From assembly GCA_964036665.1 (NCBI GenBank), contig OZ038532.1, positions 3,472,001-3,536,000 on the forward strand: a stretch of 64,000 nt of DNA. The letters are read 5' to 3'. Of this stretch, positions 26,301 to 36,052 are shown one piece after another. The position numbers were made by a program, and so were the translations under genes. How positions within the stretch are numbered: the stretch's first letter is position 1; each line of letters opens with the position of its first letter. The notes beneath the pieces were generated by a model, which searched no databases, had not been told where the DNA came from, and saw only the letters and a list, made by a program, of their open reading frames with translations. Origin of the DNA: Gordius sp. MW1. Lineage: Eukaryota; Nematomorpha; Gordioida; Gordea; Gordiidae.

Positions 26301-29300
26301 CAAAATTGGAGATTCATTATCCCTATCGACACGTGACTAATCGAGAGGACTCTATATAGTATCGTATTACGTAAATTTATATCGTTTTAGCGTTTTAACG
26401 CCCATCATATCTTTAAGTTTTATCTCAAATTGCTGTTGCTATTGAGATTATTTTTATTGTCTCATATTCCCAATACTCGGCTTAATGGTTATAGAGCAGC
26501 ACATAACAAAATATGGTTTTTGGGGTAAAACTAAAAATGTCGAGCTTAATATATATGTTGACGTTTAGAATTTGCCATTCTCGACCATTTTTGCCCTAAA
26601 GCTACGAAGCTAACCCATTGAAGTTTGATAATTTTAGTATTTGCCTGTACTTCAGCCGTTTTTTGACAAAAGCTACGGTCATCTTTCACCTAATAACTTG
26701 ATGGTTTTTCGTTCACAGATCAGGACGATAGCTATCATAGCGGAAGGCATCCCGGAAAACTTGACTAAAGCACTAATCAAGATGGCGTCGCAAGCGGACC
26801 GAGCCGGGGGTCCGATTCGAATTATCGGACCCGCCACGGTTGGCGCTATCAAGCCGGGCGCCTTTAAAATTGGGAACACGGGAGGCATGTTGGACAACAT
26901 CCTCGCTTCCAAACTGTATAGACCGGGATCCGTGGCTTACGTTTCTCGATCCGGGGGCATGTCTAACGAGTTGAATAACATAATTTCCCGAACGACCGAC
27001 GGCGTTTACGAGGGAGTTGCCATCGGGGGCGATAGGTACTCTTTTACCAGCCATTTATTATCGTGTGTGCGCGCGAGATTTTAACGTTAAAATGCTTTTT
27101 TCGTGTGTGTGGATTTTTAGAGCTTTTGCTGGAGGGGTTTTAAACGTGATTTTCCCTATACGGAAGTAATGTTTGTGAGGCTGGACTGGACAGGACGGGA
27201 GACATCTAGAGATTGGGTGGCGCAAAAATTGCTTAGCATTTAATTTCTCGCTTTTCTCGTCGCCAATGTAACAATTAATATTTTTCTTTACTTTTAGCCT
27301 ATTTGCCTTGTTTTTATGATGGGTTCAAAGTAATTTTCTAGTGGTTTAAGGAGCTTTTACCAAGAGTTGTTAATTGCTAACTTTCTTCTTCAACTCCAGC
27401 TACCATCTGCTCGAGTTTATGCTCGGCCTCGAGCATTTTTATATGCTATTGCTGCCTAGTGCACCGAATAGCGAGCACATATTGTGTTAAAGCAACTCAG
27501 TGTGCGTGCTCGCGTCTTGAGTTTGAAGAAAGTTAGCAATTTAACAACTCTACTTTTACATCGCGGCTTGGTTATCAAAAATACGTACTAACTTTGGAAT
27601 GCGTAAATTACTAGCTTTTGTTACATATTAGCTTGAATTTCCTAAACAATTTTGCCCGCCTAGCCATACTCTATATATTCTACTCATCAACGCTTAAAAA
27701 TGCATTATAAAGAAAATATATATAAATTTTAGTTATTTTTAAAATTTTATCACAAAATAAGTCAATATAAGAGGTTAAAAATATTTTGGTGGACGTTTTT
27801 ATTAATATTAACGCCGTTTGAAAATATTTAATATCTAATCATATCTTTTATGATTCAATACTGGTGATGGTGCACCTCCTCCGAATTAATTTGATAATAC
27901 TAGATTTCCTGCACTTCAATTATACTTTCCCCCCCCCCCCACTCCCTCCTTCCGTATAATTCGTTGTTATTCAACTCCTCTAGTTTGTGAATTGATGTAC
28001 ATCTGCACATTTCAAAATGGCGGACATAATAGGGTACCCAATTCACCATATAAATCATTAAGACATGAGCATCAGTCTAAGTAGTCCTCTCTCTATAACC
28101 CTAGTCCATAATTTTGCCAAACTTATAATCCAGGTGTATTTCTAAATTCTAATTATTTCATCGATGTTTAGGTATCCGGGCACGACCTTTATGGATCACG
28201 TGATGCGTTTCCAATCAGATCCTGCCGCCAAAATGATTATACTGCTCGGTGAGGTGGGCGGCGTAGAGGAATATGACGTTTGCCGGGCTCTGGCAAACAA
28301 AACTTTGACCAAACCCCTAGTCGCTTGGTGCATCGGAACTTGCGCCAAAATGTTTGATAGCGACGTAAGCAAAAGAATCTTCAAAAATTCATATTTCTAT
28401 ACCTATTTTTTAAATTAGGCCCCTCATTCTTACAGAATTAAAAGTAGGTTGCCCTCTTAGTTAAGGCTTGTATTAATATCGGATCTTGCTGCGCAGCAAA
28501 AATCGTCGTACGGGTTATAACATAGCCCCGTGTCTTAACTTCGAATTCACACGGAGCAGATTTACATTTCAGACGCAGAACATAACAGCGATTTTGTGGG
28601 ATGCAAAAATTTTCGTATAAGCTTAAATGTTGTACGTTTTTAAATTTTTAGGTATCAGCAAAGTTTGGATTCAATCTCAAGGGTTGAGATTAGAGGTGTG
28701 CACGGATCAATCCCATCCGACATCCGATCCCATTCGTCCGAACTCGGATCGGATCAACATTTTAATTTTGGAAGTCGAATTGGATCGGATCAACATTTGA
28801 TTTTAGTCGGATCGAATCGGATTTTCAAATTTAAAATAGACAATAATAAGTTCTAATTAATTAAATTAATAATTTTTAGTATACCTTTTCATAATTATCT
28901 TTGCATTCTTTTTTACTTTACCATTTTTGATGCCCAATACCACCTCTCACCTAACTTACCCTAATATATTTATCAGTATTTCCCTAGCGTTTTTCCCTAG
29001 CTAGACTTTCTTGTTTGGCGAGAAAGGAGCTAGTGTCAATGATAAATCAGCATCTCCCGTTTCCTTTTTAGCACACGCATCTCTTTCTATCTCAACTCAA
29101 CTCCGAAAATTATCAATCACAATCTCCCCTTTCCTTAAAGCACACGCGTAGCTCCTTTCCCCGAATTAAACCCGAAAATTTCGATTCTTTATTATTTTTA
29201 TATGATAATATGGAATTAGTCAAAAAAAATTTTATATTTATATCAGGTCTATTAAAATTGCTATACTTTAATTTTATGTATTTTGAATTTAGTCATTAAT

Positions 29301-32300
29301 AAAAAGTTCTGTTCGTAAAATTTTAATTTAAAAATTCCGGATCGGATCGGATCGTATTTAGATTTTAAAAAACTCGGATCGGATCGGATTTAGATTTTAA
29401 AAAACTCGGATCGGATCGGATGGATATAATATTTTTCAAAAACCCCTCGGATCGGATCGGCTCAAAAAAATTTGATCCGTGCACACCTCTAGTTGAAATA
29501 ACAAAAAAACGTTTTTAATTATCAAAAAACGAAATATTAATAATTACAACCGAGTTTGACCAATGAAATTGAATCGGATATCTAGACAAAGATAAATTCG
29601 CGCCATTTGAATCTGAATCCGATATTAAAACAAGCCCTTTGTTTTTAAATCAGACGCGTCATCTTTACGGAAATAAAATTAGGTAGTCCTCCTAAGGGCC
29701 TGTCTTAATATTGAATTCAAATTTAAATCGCACGAATTTATCTTTGTCTAAATATCAGAATCATTTTCATGGGTCAAACTCGATGGTTATTATTATTTTT
29801 TTTTGATAGTTGTAAAATTTATTTTTTTATTTCAACACTTTCAATTAAATCCATAGTTTGTTGATACCTAAAAACATGAAAATAAAGCAACATTTAAGCT
29901 AATGCAAAAAATTTGCATCTGACAAAATCGCTGTTGTTATGCGCTTGAAATGTAAATCTGCTGCTGTGAATATAAAGTTAAGACGCTGCTATGTTATAAC
30001 CCGTACGACGATTTTTGCTGCGCAGCAAATCCGATATTAAAACAAGCCCCAAGAACCTGACGAGAAATGTCGCGTTTAATATTTGAAATACATAGGGTTA
30101 ATGACGTTTATTGATTGTGCTTTGCACACCCCCAAAGTTAGCCGTTCGTAAGAGGATAATTAAATTTACTTTGTTTTTTTTGACTTATCTCAGTTAATAC
30201 TCAAGGATAGGTCGGGTTGCAGAGATATGCACTAAAATTGTTTATGAGAAGAGCTTATAAATGTTTCTTAAAATTTTATAATCAATTTAGATAACTTAGC
30301 TTGTCGATAAATAATTTTTATTGTTTCCCTTTCCCAAATCTTCCTTAAATCTAATTTCAAATAATTAAAAAAATTGTCCTCGCGGCCGAGCTAGATTGGT
30401 TCTGAGAGTTTTGCCTTAGCATTTATATATCGGATTTTGATGTAAACGATAGAATCTTATATCAAGCTCTTAATACCTACCCTTTTAAATTGGGGGAAAA
30501 ATCAATATTTTAATGGTTTTACTGTAAATTATACATTTAATATATCCACTGTCACGGGCGTAGCCAGCATTGAAATTAGAGGGGGGCAATAATGATTTAG
30601 GAAGGAGCAAAATGATCATTTTTTAAAATTTTAGCCATAATTTTTATAAATTTCAACAAATTTTTTGGATTTAAAGGGAGACAGCCCCTCCTTGGCTACG
30701 CCCATGTTCACCGTAAGCATTTGCTTACGGCTATCGTTCTTATATTCTTACAAACTTCTCCCTTTTTTTGTTCAAAAAAGCTTTGCTCTTCTATTTCGCA
30801 ATTTTGTTTTTATCGAGGCAGGTTCAATTCGGACACGCCGGTTCTATGGCAAACGCAGAAGCCGAAACCGCTACAGCCAAAAACGCGGCTCTTAAAGCAG
30901 CTGGCGCCACGGTTCCAGCTTCGTTTGACGCTCTAGACGTTGCCGTGACGCAAGTTTTCGACGCTCTTGTAGCGCGCGGCACCGTAGTTCCCAAACAGGA
31001 TGCACCCCCGCCCGCCGTTCCTATGGATTATGATTGGGCTTGCGTAAGGCCATAACCATCATGACTTAGTTAGGCTCAATAAGACTCATTCATATAACTA
31101 ACTGCGAGATATGTAAAAAACAGATCTAAGAAGCATTAGTGATTAAATTATAGATATTTTGTTGAAAAGGGATTTTTGCAGGCCTTTTACCTTGATTGTG
31201 CGTTTATTTTACGTTAAAACCTTTAAAAATATAAAGAAATCTTTGTGGATTTATGAAAAGATGATGCGTCCAGTTATTTTATAGCACTTTTTCCCTTCAA
31301 AATTTCTACTCTTAAGGTCAGTATAATTTCTCTTGGGAACTGTCGAAGAGTGTTTCGATGAATATCTGGTTTGTTTATGAGTTGGAAGCACCCTAAGTAG
31401 CTGTATTATTAAAGTGGCGCTTTTGGTGCAGAAAATAACATTACCAAGATACTAAGAAATATAATTTTTTATGGATGTAAAGTTTATTTTAACGAAAACA
31501 AAGTTACATACACAAGCGTAATACTAAAAAGACATATATATCACTAACATTTAAAAAATTTATCAACTTTATAGCATAATATTTCGTTAAAATGCCTAAC
31601 TTGCGAATGTAGGAATTGGGATTAATTCGTAAGCCAGCGTCGTTCATGACTAGCATATGCGACGAGAGGGGCCAAGAGTTGTTGTATGCCGGTATGCCCA
31701 TTACCCAAATATTCGAACAAGGCCTGGGTATTGGGGACGTTATCAGTTTATTGTGGTTTCAACGCAGGTACTATAACTCATTATAATACATATTGTTTGC
31801 TCATTTATGATATCTTTGGAATTTTGAAAGTTTAGTAGAATTCCCTTGAAACTTATTTTTAAATAACCCTTTTATCGTGGTAAATATGATATATCCATAA
31901 GTATAGTATAAGATTACCCTGGGTGGGCGCCCCCATTTGGGTTTAGAATAGGATCAACTCTGGATCGGAACTAAGCAGGTGCCTCTTTTTCGAATTTTGA
32001 TTATTTGTTCTTATGGCTAAACTTCTAAAAAGATGTTCTATTTACTCCCCCATTGATCTTAGCCAAAGATCAGGCCTAGCTCTAGCACGATCCAGGGCAT
32101 TTAGATATTATACCTTAACTAAATTTTGCGTGGGTCAAGGGAAAAGACTGTTTTTTGTTGCTCGCCTTTTTGAATTGTAACCATTAAACGACTCTAGATG
32201 TTGCCAAAAATGTATGTTGATTTTGTGACGACATTATTATATCTACCTATACCCATTGGCGTAGCATTAGAGTTAGAGGGGGTATATAATGATTTAGGGA

Positions 32301-35300
32301 GGGGCAAATGATCATTTTTTGATATTTTAGTCTTAATTTTAACAAATTTCAACAAATTATAGGAGAGGGGGAAGCCTCCCCTCTTGCCCCCCCCCCCGGC
32401 TGCGCCCATGCATGTGCCTAATAATAATTAACCGTTTTTATTAAATTATTGTCTAGTGGTGTGCTAAAATGGCCCACATATATATATCGCTTCCATTTTT
32501 CTAAAATAACAATTGTTATTGCCAACCTAGGCTCCCCACCTACGCGGCTAAATTCATCGAGATGTGCCTGATAATAACGGCAGACCATGGACCAGCCGTT
32601 TCTGGGGCCCACAATACCATAGTTTGCGCCAGGGCGGGCAAAGATCTCATCTCATGTCTCGCCTCTGGGCTTCTCACCATCGTAAGTGCCCCTGATATTT
32701 ATTTTTTATAATATAGACTGAATTCACTTTTGGTGAGTACAGTGTTGTTATAATTTTACAAGATTTTGGTTGATATTAAAATACTCTGCGTGCCCGATTG
32801 TATAGAGATAGAGATTCATTCGATTTTTAATCTAGGACGCTACCTTATGGTATTTACCTTAGAATTTGAAAAATGCGTTACTTTATGATTATGATAAAAT
32901 ACCATGAAATTAAAGATTGTAGATTTTTCGAAAAGTTTCGAAACTTCTTTACGAACGAGAATACGGATTTGATTATTTTTTTCTTTTTGGACAACTTCTT
33001 TTTTTGGAGGTGACAAACACTGTTAAGACTTTTGGTCTGCTTATGTGTATACTCGACTAAAAAGGTCGACCAAACAAGACCCAGCCCTTTTTGCAACACT
33101 AGTATAGAAGTTTACTTTCGTTTTTTGATTAGCAAACTTCTCGTGTTTTTACCATATACTTTTGGTTGATTTTTATTTTAGGGTGACAGATTTGGGGGCG
33201 CGTTAGACGCCGCGGCTAAGCAATTTAGCGAAGCTTACGACCAAAGACTGATCCCGATGGAATTTGTCAACAAAATGCGGAAACAGGGTCAACTCATTAT
33301 GGGCATCGGGCACCGAGTTAAATCAGTAAGCAGAATAGTGCTTGGCAGAAAATGTATTTTTGTATGCCTCGGTTGCATATAATCTCTAATCGCCATGTCT
33401 TTAATCTTCTTAGTTTTTATAACTATATCATTGCCCTTTCCACGTGACACGAGGTCGTCCTCTTCCTGTCTTCCCTGGTACTCCATATCCAGTACTTTTC
33501 GATTTACGTCATCCGTGTCCCTTCTTAGTATATGCCCATACCACCTTAGCCGATTTTCGTTAATCATGTCCGCCATAGGTTGAATACCCATTTTTGTCGT
33601 GAGAAAGTCATTCGTCATATGGTCGTTAGTATATACCTCAAGCTCCACCGTATCATTCTCATCTCTGTGGCTTGTAATAGGCCTCAGTTAGGTATATGTT
33701 CATTAATTTTAGCGAGTATTAATTGTGGTTTTTAAATCGACGCGCTTAGCTTATCTTGTTTGTTTTTAATAAGCTTTTCCACCTTTTGCTCCTTCCCATT
33801 TTAATTACGACCCAGAGGGGGGGGGGGCGTAAAACGGCAAAATATTCTCTTCTTTTGGCATCCAATATATTTCTCCCTGTTGTTGCAACATGCTCTGGTT
33901 CCTTTGGATAACAGAGGCCTTTGACCCTTTTAAAGAAACTTGAAAACGCTTTCTGAAATCTAAGTTTTCCACGTCTTTTTTACCCAGGCCACAATTTGGG
34001 ATTTGTATTGTACGATATAACTTTAAATCCTTTGCCGGCTTTTGGCCTATTTTGGACGACAATGATATAGATACTTTTTTGTATTTAAGCGATTAACGTT
34101 ACCTGAGAATTGGAGTGCTCTATCTCCACAAAACTCCGAACTGAGATAATTGAGTTCAAGTTTGAAATGTTATAAAATCTAATCTTATTATTTATATGAC
34201 TTGAAATTAAGTTTGCTAATGTAAACTATTAGCATCTACAATATTTTAGGCAAAATAATGAATTTATTTATTTTTTTTATATAAAAAATTACCTCATCAA
34301 GTAGGTGGTAGGTGCAATAATTTCTTTCGTTACTTCTTGGTTGCGCGTCTTAAAGTCAAAGTTGAATTCTTTATGTTACAGGGTATGTTTTCTGAATTTG
34401 AACTCTTTAAAAATTAGTTTGGCGTAAGATGGGCCAACTTTAAATATAAGTTTCGCTATAATAAATGTCAATTTTACAATTAAAATTGAACCTTAAGCTA
34501 TGAGATGCTGTTGTAGTTTGGCTCAGAAAATATCATTGCTTTTAATATTAAGCTGGTTCACTCTAATCATCCTGACGCAAATCAATTTTTGATTTTTGTG
34601 TTTTGTTTTTTGCAAACAGATTAATAATCCGGATAAGAGGGTCGTTATTATGAAGGAGTACGCGAAATCCCACTTTCCCACCACCCCGCTTCTTGACTAC
34701 GCCCTCGAGGTGGAAAAAATCACTACCTCAAAGGTAATGGAACTAATGCCTATTGCTTCTGTTTTTATGTTTTTTCCATTTCTTGGGTTATATTGCAAAT
34801 TTACATTATAAAAGAGTTATGCAATCTTTAATAGAATGAATGTTGTAAAATTTGTTAACAGTTTGCTGGAACTTACTAAATTTAAGGCTGTTTGGGAAAA
34901 CGTTGTTTAAAAACAATTGATTAACTGTTTTTAACATTGCTCTATTATAAAATATGACCCTTTTCAAGTTGAATGAGGAATATCGAAATTTCGTTTTTTC
35001 TGCGTTTATATATATTTTTTTTATCTCGTGACATTTAGGTAGCGACCTATATGAGTTTTTGAGCCCTTCCTAATCTCTCTCTCTATTAATTGCTAATTTA
35101 TGGGCTCGTTTTTGGTTGTCCGTCCGTCCTGTCCAACTTGTATAAATTAGGATTGAATCATTCTCACATAAAAAAATGTTTTGAAAAATATCCAAATTTG
35201 TATACATCGCACAGAAACCGAATTTGATCTTGAACGTTGATGGGGCAATAGGGGTAATATTCGTTGATATCCTGCGACATTCCGGTTGTTTTACGCCCGA

Positions 35301-36052
35301 AGAGGCGAGAGAATACGTTGAATACGGCGCTTTAAACGGCCTTTTTGTGTTGGGCAGGTCCATGGGTTTCATCGGTAATTTAGCCTTTTCACATATATAG
35401 TAGTGTTGTAAAAACGGCTGGGTTTTGTTCGATCGACCTTGTGTTTTAGTCGACTAAACACAAACAGACCAACGGCTTTTTGGTCTGTTTGTGTTTAGTC
35501 GAGACCATTAGGCTTAGTTGAAATTTGAAAAACAGACCAGAAGCGACCGTTAGTCTGAGTAAAACTAAAGGTCGGTCAAACAAAACCAAGCCGCTTTTAC
35601 AACACGAGTTTATAGCCAGTCGTCTCATTCTCCTAAATACATTCAATTTCGGGAATTTGAGGTGTTGCAAGAGTTTGAGCTTATATAAAATAGTCGTGGG
35701 CGTTGCCAGGATTGGATTTAGAGGGGGGGGCAATAATGATTTGGGGGGGGGGGTGGCGAAATGATAATTTTCATTATTTGTAGCCATAACTATATTAATT
35801 TTTGAAGAATTTTGGGATAGGGGACACTCTAGCTACGCCCATGCAAATTGTCTATGGTCGCTCTTGACGTTCAAATTTAGTTTTTCGTTGAAAACTTTAC
35901 AAAAACGGGTTTAAAAATTTCGAAATTAAAACGGCAATATTTTATGCTTATCTGGTTCAGGTCACTTTTTGGATCAAAAACGTTTAAAACAGGGACTCTA
36001 CCGACATCCCTGGGACGATATCTCTTACGTAATGCCCGAGATGTGGAGATAA
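17381..36052 (+). CDS. ACLY: ATP-citrate lyase (ATP-citrate synthase), complete, 23 coding exons, 1121 aa
   Basis: Makes cytosolic acetyl-CoA and oxaloacetate from citrate, CoA and ATP. Coding exons: 17381-17548, 17689-17811, 18077-18139, 18218-18316, 18829-18920, 19014-19093, 20358-20494, 20893-21011, 21923-22056, 22590-22772, 23382-23530, 24116-24297, 24775-24947, 25674-25789, 26719-27035, 28172-28364, 30822-31043, 31613-31767, 32531-32681, 33182-33325, 34620-34733, 35215-35374, 35961-36052. All introns are GT-AG and phase is kept throughout. Order: ATP-grasp half (about 1-255), CoA-binding and ligase segments (about 256-850), a variable linker from exon 12 (450-509), and a C-terminal citrate-synthase-like domain (about 850-1121). 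Phosphorylated His781 lies in VQFGHAGS; His921 ([10 protein letters not shown]), His996 (MGIGHRVKS) and Asp1047 (LNVDGAIG) are kept, each offset by 21 from the human numbering I recall. The start follows an AT-rich leader and matches the animal N-terminus. The human protein is 1101 aa. The C-terminus is PEMWR. Confidence 0.97.
19094..20357. other. ACLY intron 6
   Basis: 1264 bp. Includes the right half of a G/C-tract MITE (about 19240-19290, ending GGCTACGCCCATGG) and GGGC-rich scraps at 19660-19700 and 20130-20160. Otherwise AT-rich, with no gene. Confidence 0.5.
21029..21212. mobile_element. hAT-like MITE, family A
   Basis: Starts about 18 bases after the exon 8 donor of ACLY (AAAAACGTCTGGGTTTTG) and ends near ACTCAGCCATC. 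The ends are degenerate. Confidence 0.6.
22332..22440. mobile_element. hAT-like element end (GGGCTGCACCGAT / TATCGG repeats)
   Basis: Begins TAGGGCTGCACCGATATTGG, followed by many GGTATCGGTACCG-type units in both orientations. A matching right end was not found, so this may be a one-ended fragment. ACLY intron 9. Confidence 0.5.
22931..23290. mobile_element. hAT-like MITE, family A, one or two degraded copies
   Basis: TAGTGTTGTAAAAAGAGG with a G12 tract replaces the usual CGGCTGGG, followed by TTTGTTTTGTCGAC. A second partial copy starts near 23166 (GGGTTTTGTTTGATC). ACLY intron 10, ending about 90 bases before exon 11. Confidence 0.55.
24531..24737. mobile_element. hAT-like MITE, family A
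   Basis: TAGTGTCGTAAAAACGGCTG at the left, CCGTTTTTACAACAACACTA at the right. It ends 37 bases before ACLY exon 13. Confidence 0.8.
25048..25259. mobile_element. hAT-like MITE, family A, with 8 bp target duplication
   Basis: TAGTTTCATAAAAATGGCTG at the left, CAGCCGTTCTCACAACACTA at the right. Flanks are CTTTTTAC (25040-25047) and CTTTTTGC (25260-25267), an 8 bp target duplication with one mismatch. ACLY intron 13. Confidence 0.85.
26099..26256. mobile_element. hAT-like MITE, family A, with perfect 8 bp target duplication
   Basis: Bounded by GAGTGTTG and CAACACTA. GGGTGAGG occurs exactly at 26091-26098 and 26257-26264. The 8 bp duplication together with TAGTG-type ends places the family with hAT transposons. 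ACLY intron 14. Confidence 0.88.
27362..27552. mobile_element. hAT-like MITE, family B (AGAGTTGTTAAATTGCTAAC)
   Basis: Inverted ends AAGAGTTGTTAATTGCTAAC and TTAGCAATTTAACAACTCTA flank a GCTCGAGCA-rich centre. The 8 bp duplication is CTTTTACC/CTTTTACA. ACLY intron 15. Other members are at 58403-58599 and about 41371-41600. Confidence 0.82.
28459..30052. mobile_element. Nested inverted-repeat element in ACLY intron 16
   Basis: The outer arms at about 28465-28625 and 29905-30050 are inverted copies (GCTGCGCAGCAAAAATCGTC; TATGTTATAACCCGTACGAC). The right end reads GATATTAAAACAAGCCCC. The inner pieces at 29565-29640 and 29697-29765 are another inverted pair with similar ends. The hAT-like element at 28691-29491 lies inside, so at least two insertions are stacked. 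Confidence 0.7.
28691..29491. mobile_element. hAT-like non-autonomous element, family C (TAGAGGTGTGCACGGATCA)
   Basis: 801 bp. Left end TAGAGGTGTGCACGGATCAA and right end TTGATCCGTGCACACCTCTA. Flanks GTTGAGAT and GTTGAAAT form an 8 bp duplication with one mismatch. Sub-terminal arrays of CGGATCGGATCGGA are present on both sides; the middle is AT-rich and codes for nothing visible. Confidence 0.88.
30553..30706. mobile_element. G/C-tract MITE, clear copy
   Basis: CACGGGCGTAGCCAGC to GGCTACGCCCATG, with flanks TCCACTGT and TTCACCGT (6 of 8 identical). It ends 115 bases before ACLY exon 17. Confidence 0.75.
32254..32410. mobile_element. G/C-tract MITE
   Basis: CATTGGCGTAGCATTAG to GGCTGCGCCCATG, with a C11 tract next to the right end. 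It ends 120 bases before ACLY exon 19. Confidence 0.72.
33015..33101. mobile_element. hAT-like MITE, family A, right half only
   Basis: AGGTCGACCAAACAAGACCC and then CAGCCCTTTTTGCAACACTA. The left end is missing. It ends 80 bases before ACLY exon 20. Confidence 0.65.
33365..33690 (-). pseudogene. RTE-clade LINE 3' fragment in ACLY intron 20
   Basis: Minus-strand frame contains [20 protein letters not shown], the conserved tail of the RTE reverse transcriptase. It is truncated at 5' like the 62674-62972 piece. It sits 40 bases after the exon 20 donor and opposite to ACLY transcription. Confidence 0.85.
33805..34062 (-). CDS. Possible transposon-derived reading frame (85 aa)
   Basis: An uninterrupted minus-strand frame in ACLY intron 20 with balanced, coding-like composition ([20 protein letters not shown] and [14 protein letters not shown]). 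It directly abuts a poly-G tract like those of the G/C-tract MITEs. I do not recognise it; it could be a piece of an autonomous element, or chance. Confidence 0.3.
   Translation of the reverse strand: MSSKIGQKPAKDLKLYRTIQIPNCGLGKKDVENLDFRKRFQVSLKGSKASVIQRNQSMLQQQGEIYWMPKEENILPFYAPPPSGS
35401..35607. mobile_element. hAT-like MITE, family A
   Basis: TAGTGTTGTAAAAACGGCTG to GCTTTTACAACACGA. Flanks ATATATAG and GTTTATAG match at 6 of 8. It begins 27 bases after the ACLY exon 22 donor. Confidence 0.82.
35695..35843. mobile_element. G/C-tract MITE
   Basis: CGTGGGCGTTGCCAGG to AGCTACGCCCATG, with two G8-G10 tracts and the core AATAATGATTTGGG. It sits between family A and the last exon in ACLY intron 22. 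Confidence 0.75.

Noticed and set aside
26679-27054. Minus-strand open frames of 77 and 93 codons
   Set aside because: They are antisense to ACLY exon 15, whose high GC keeps other frames open.
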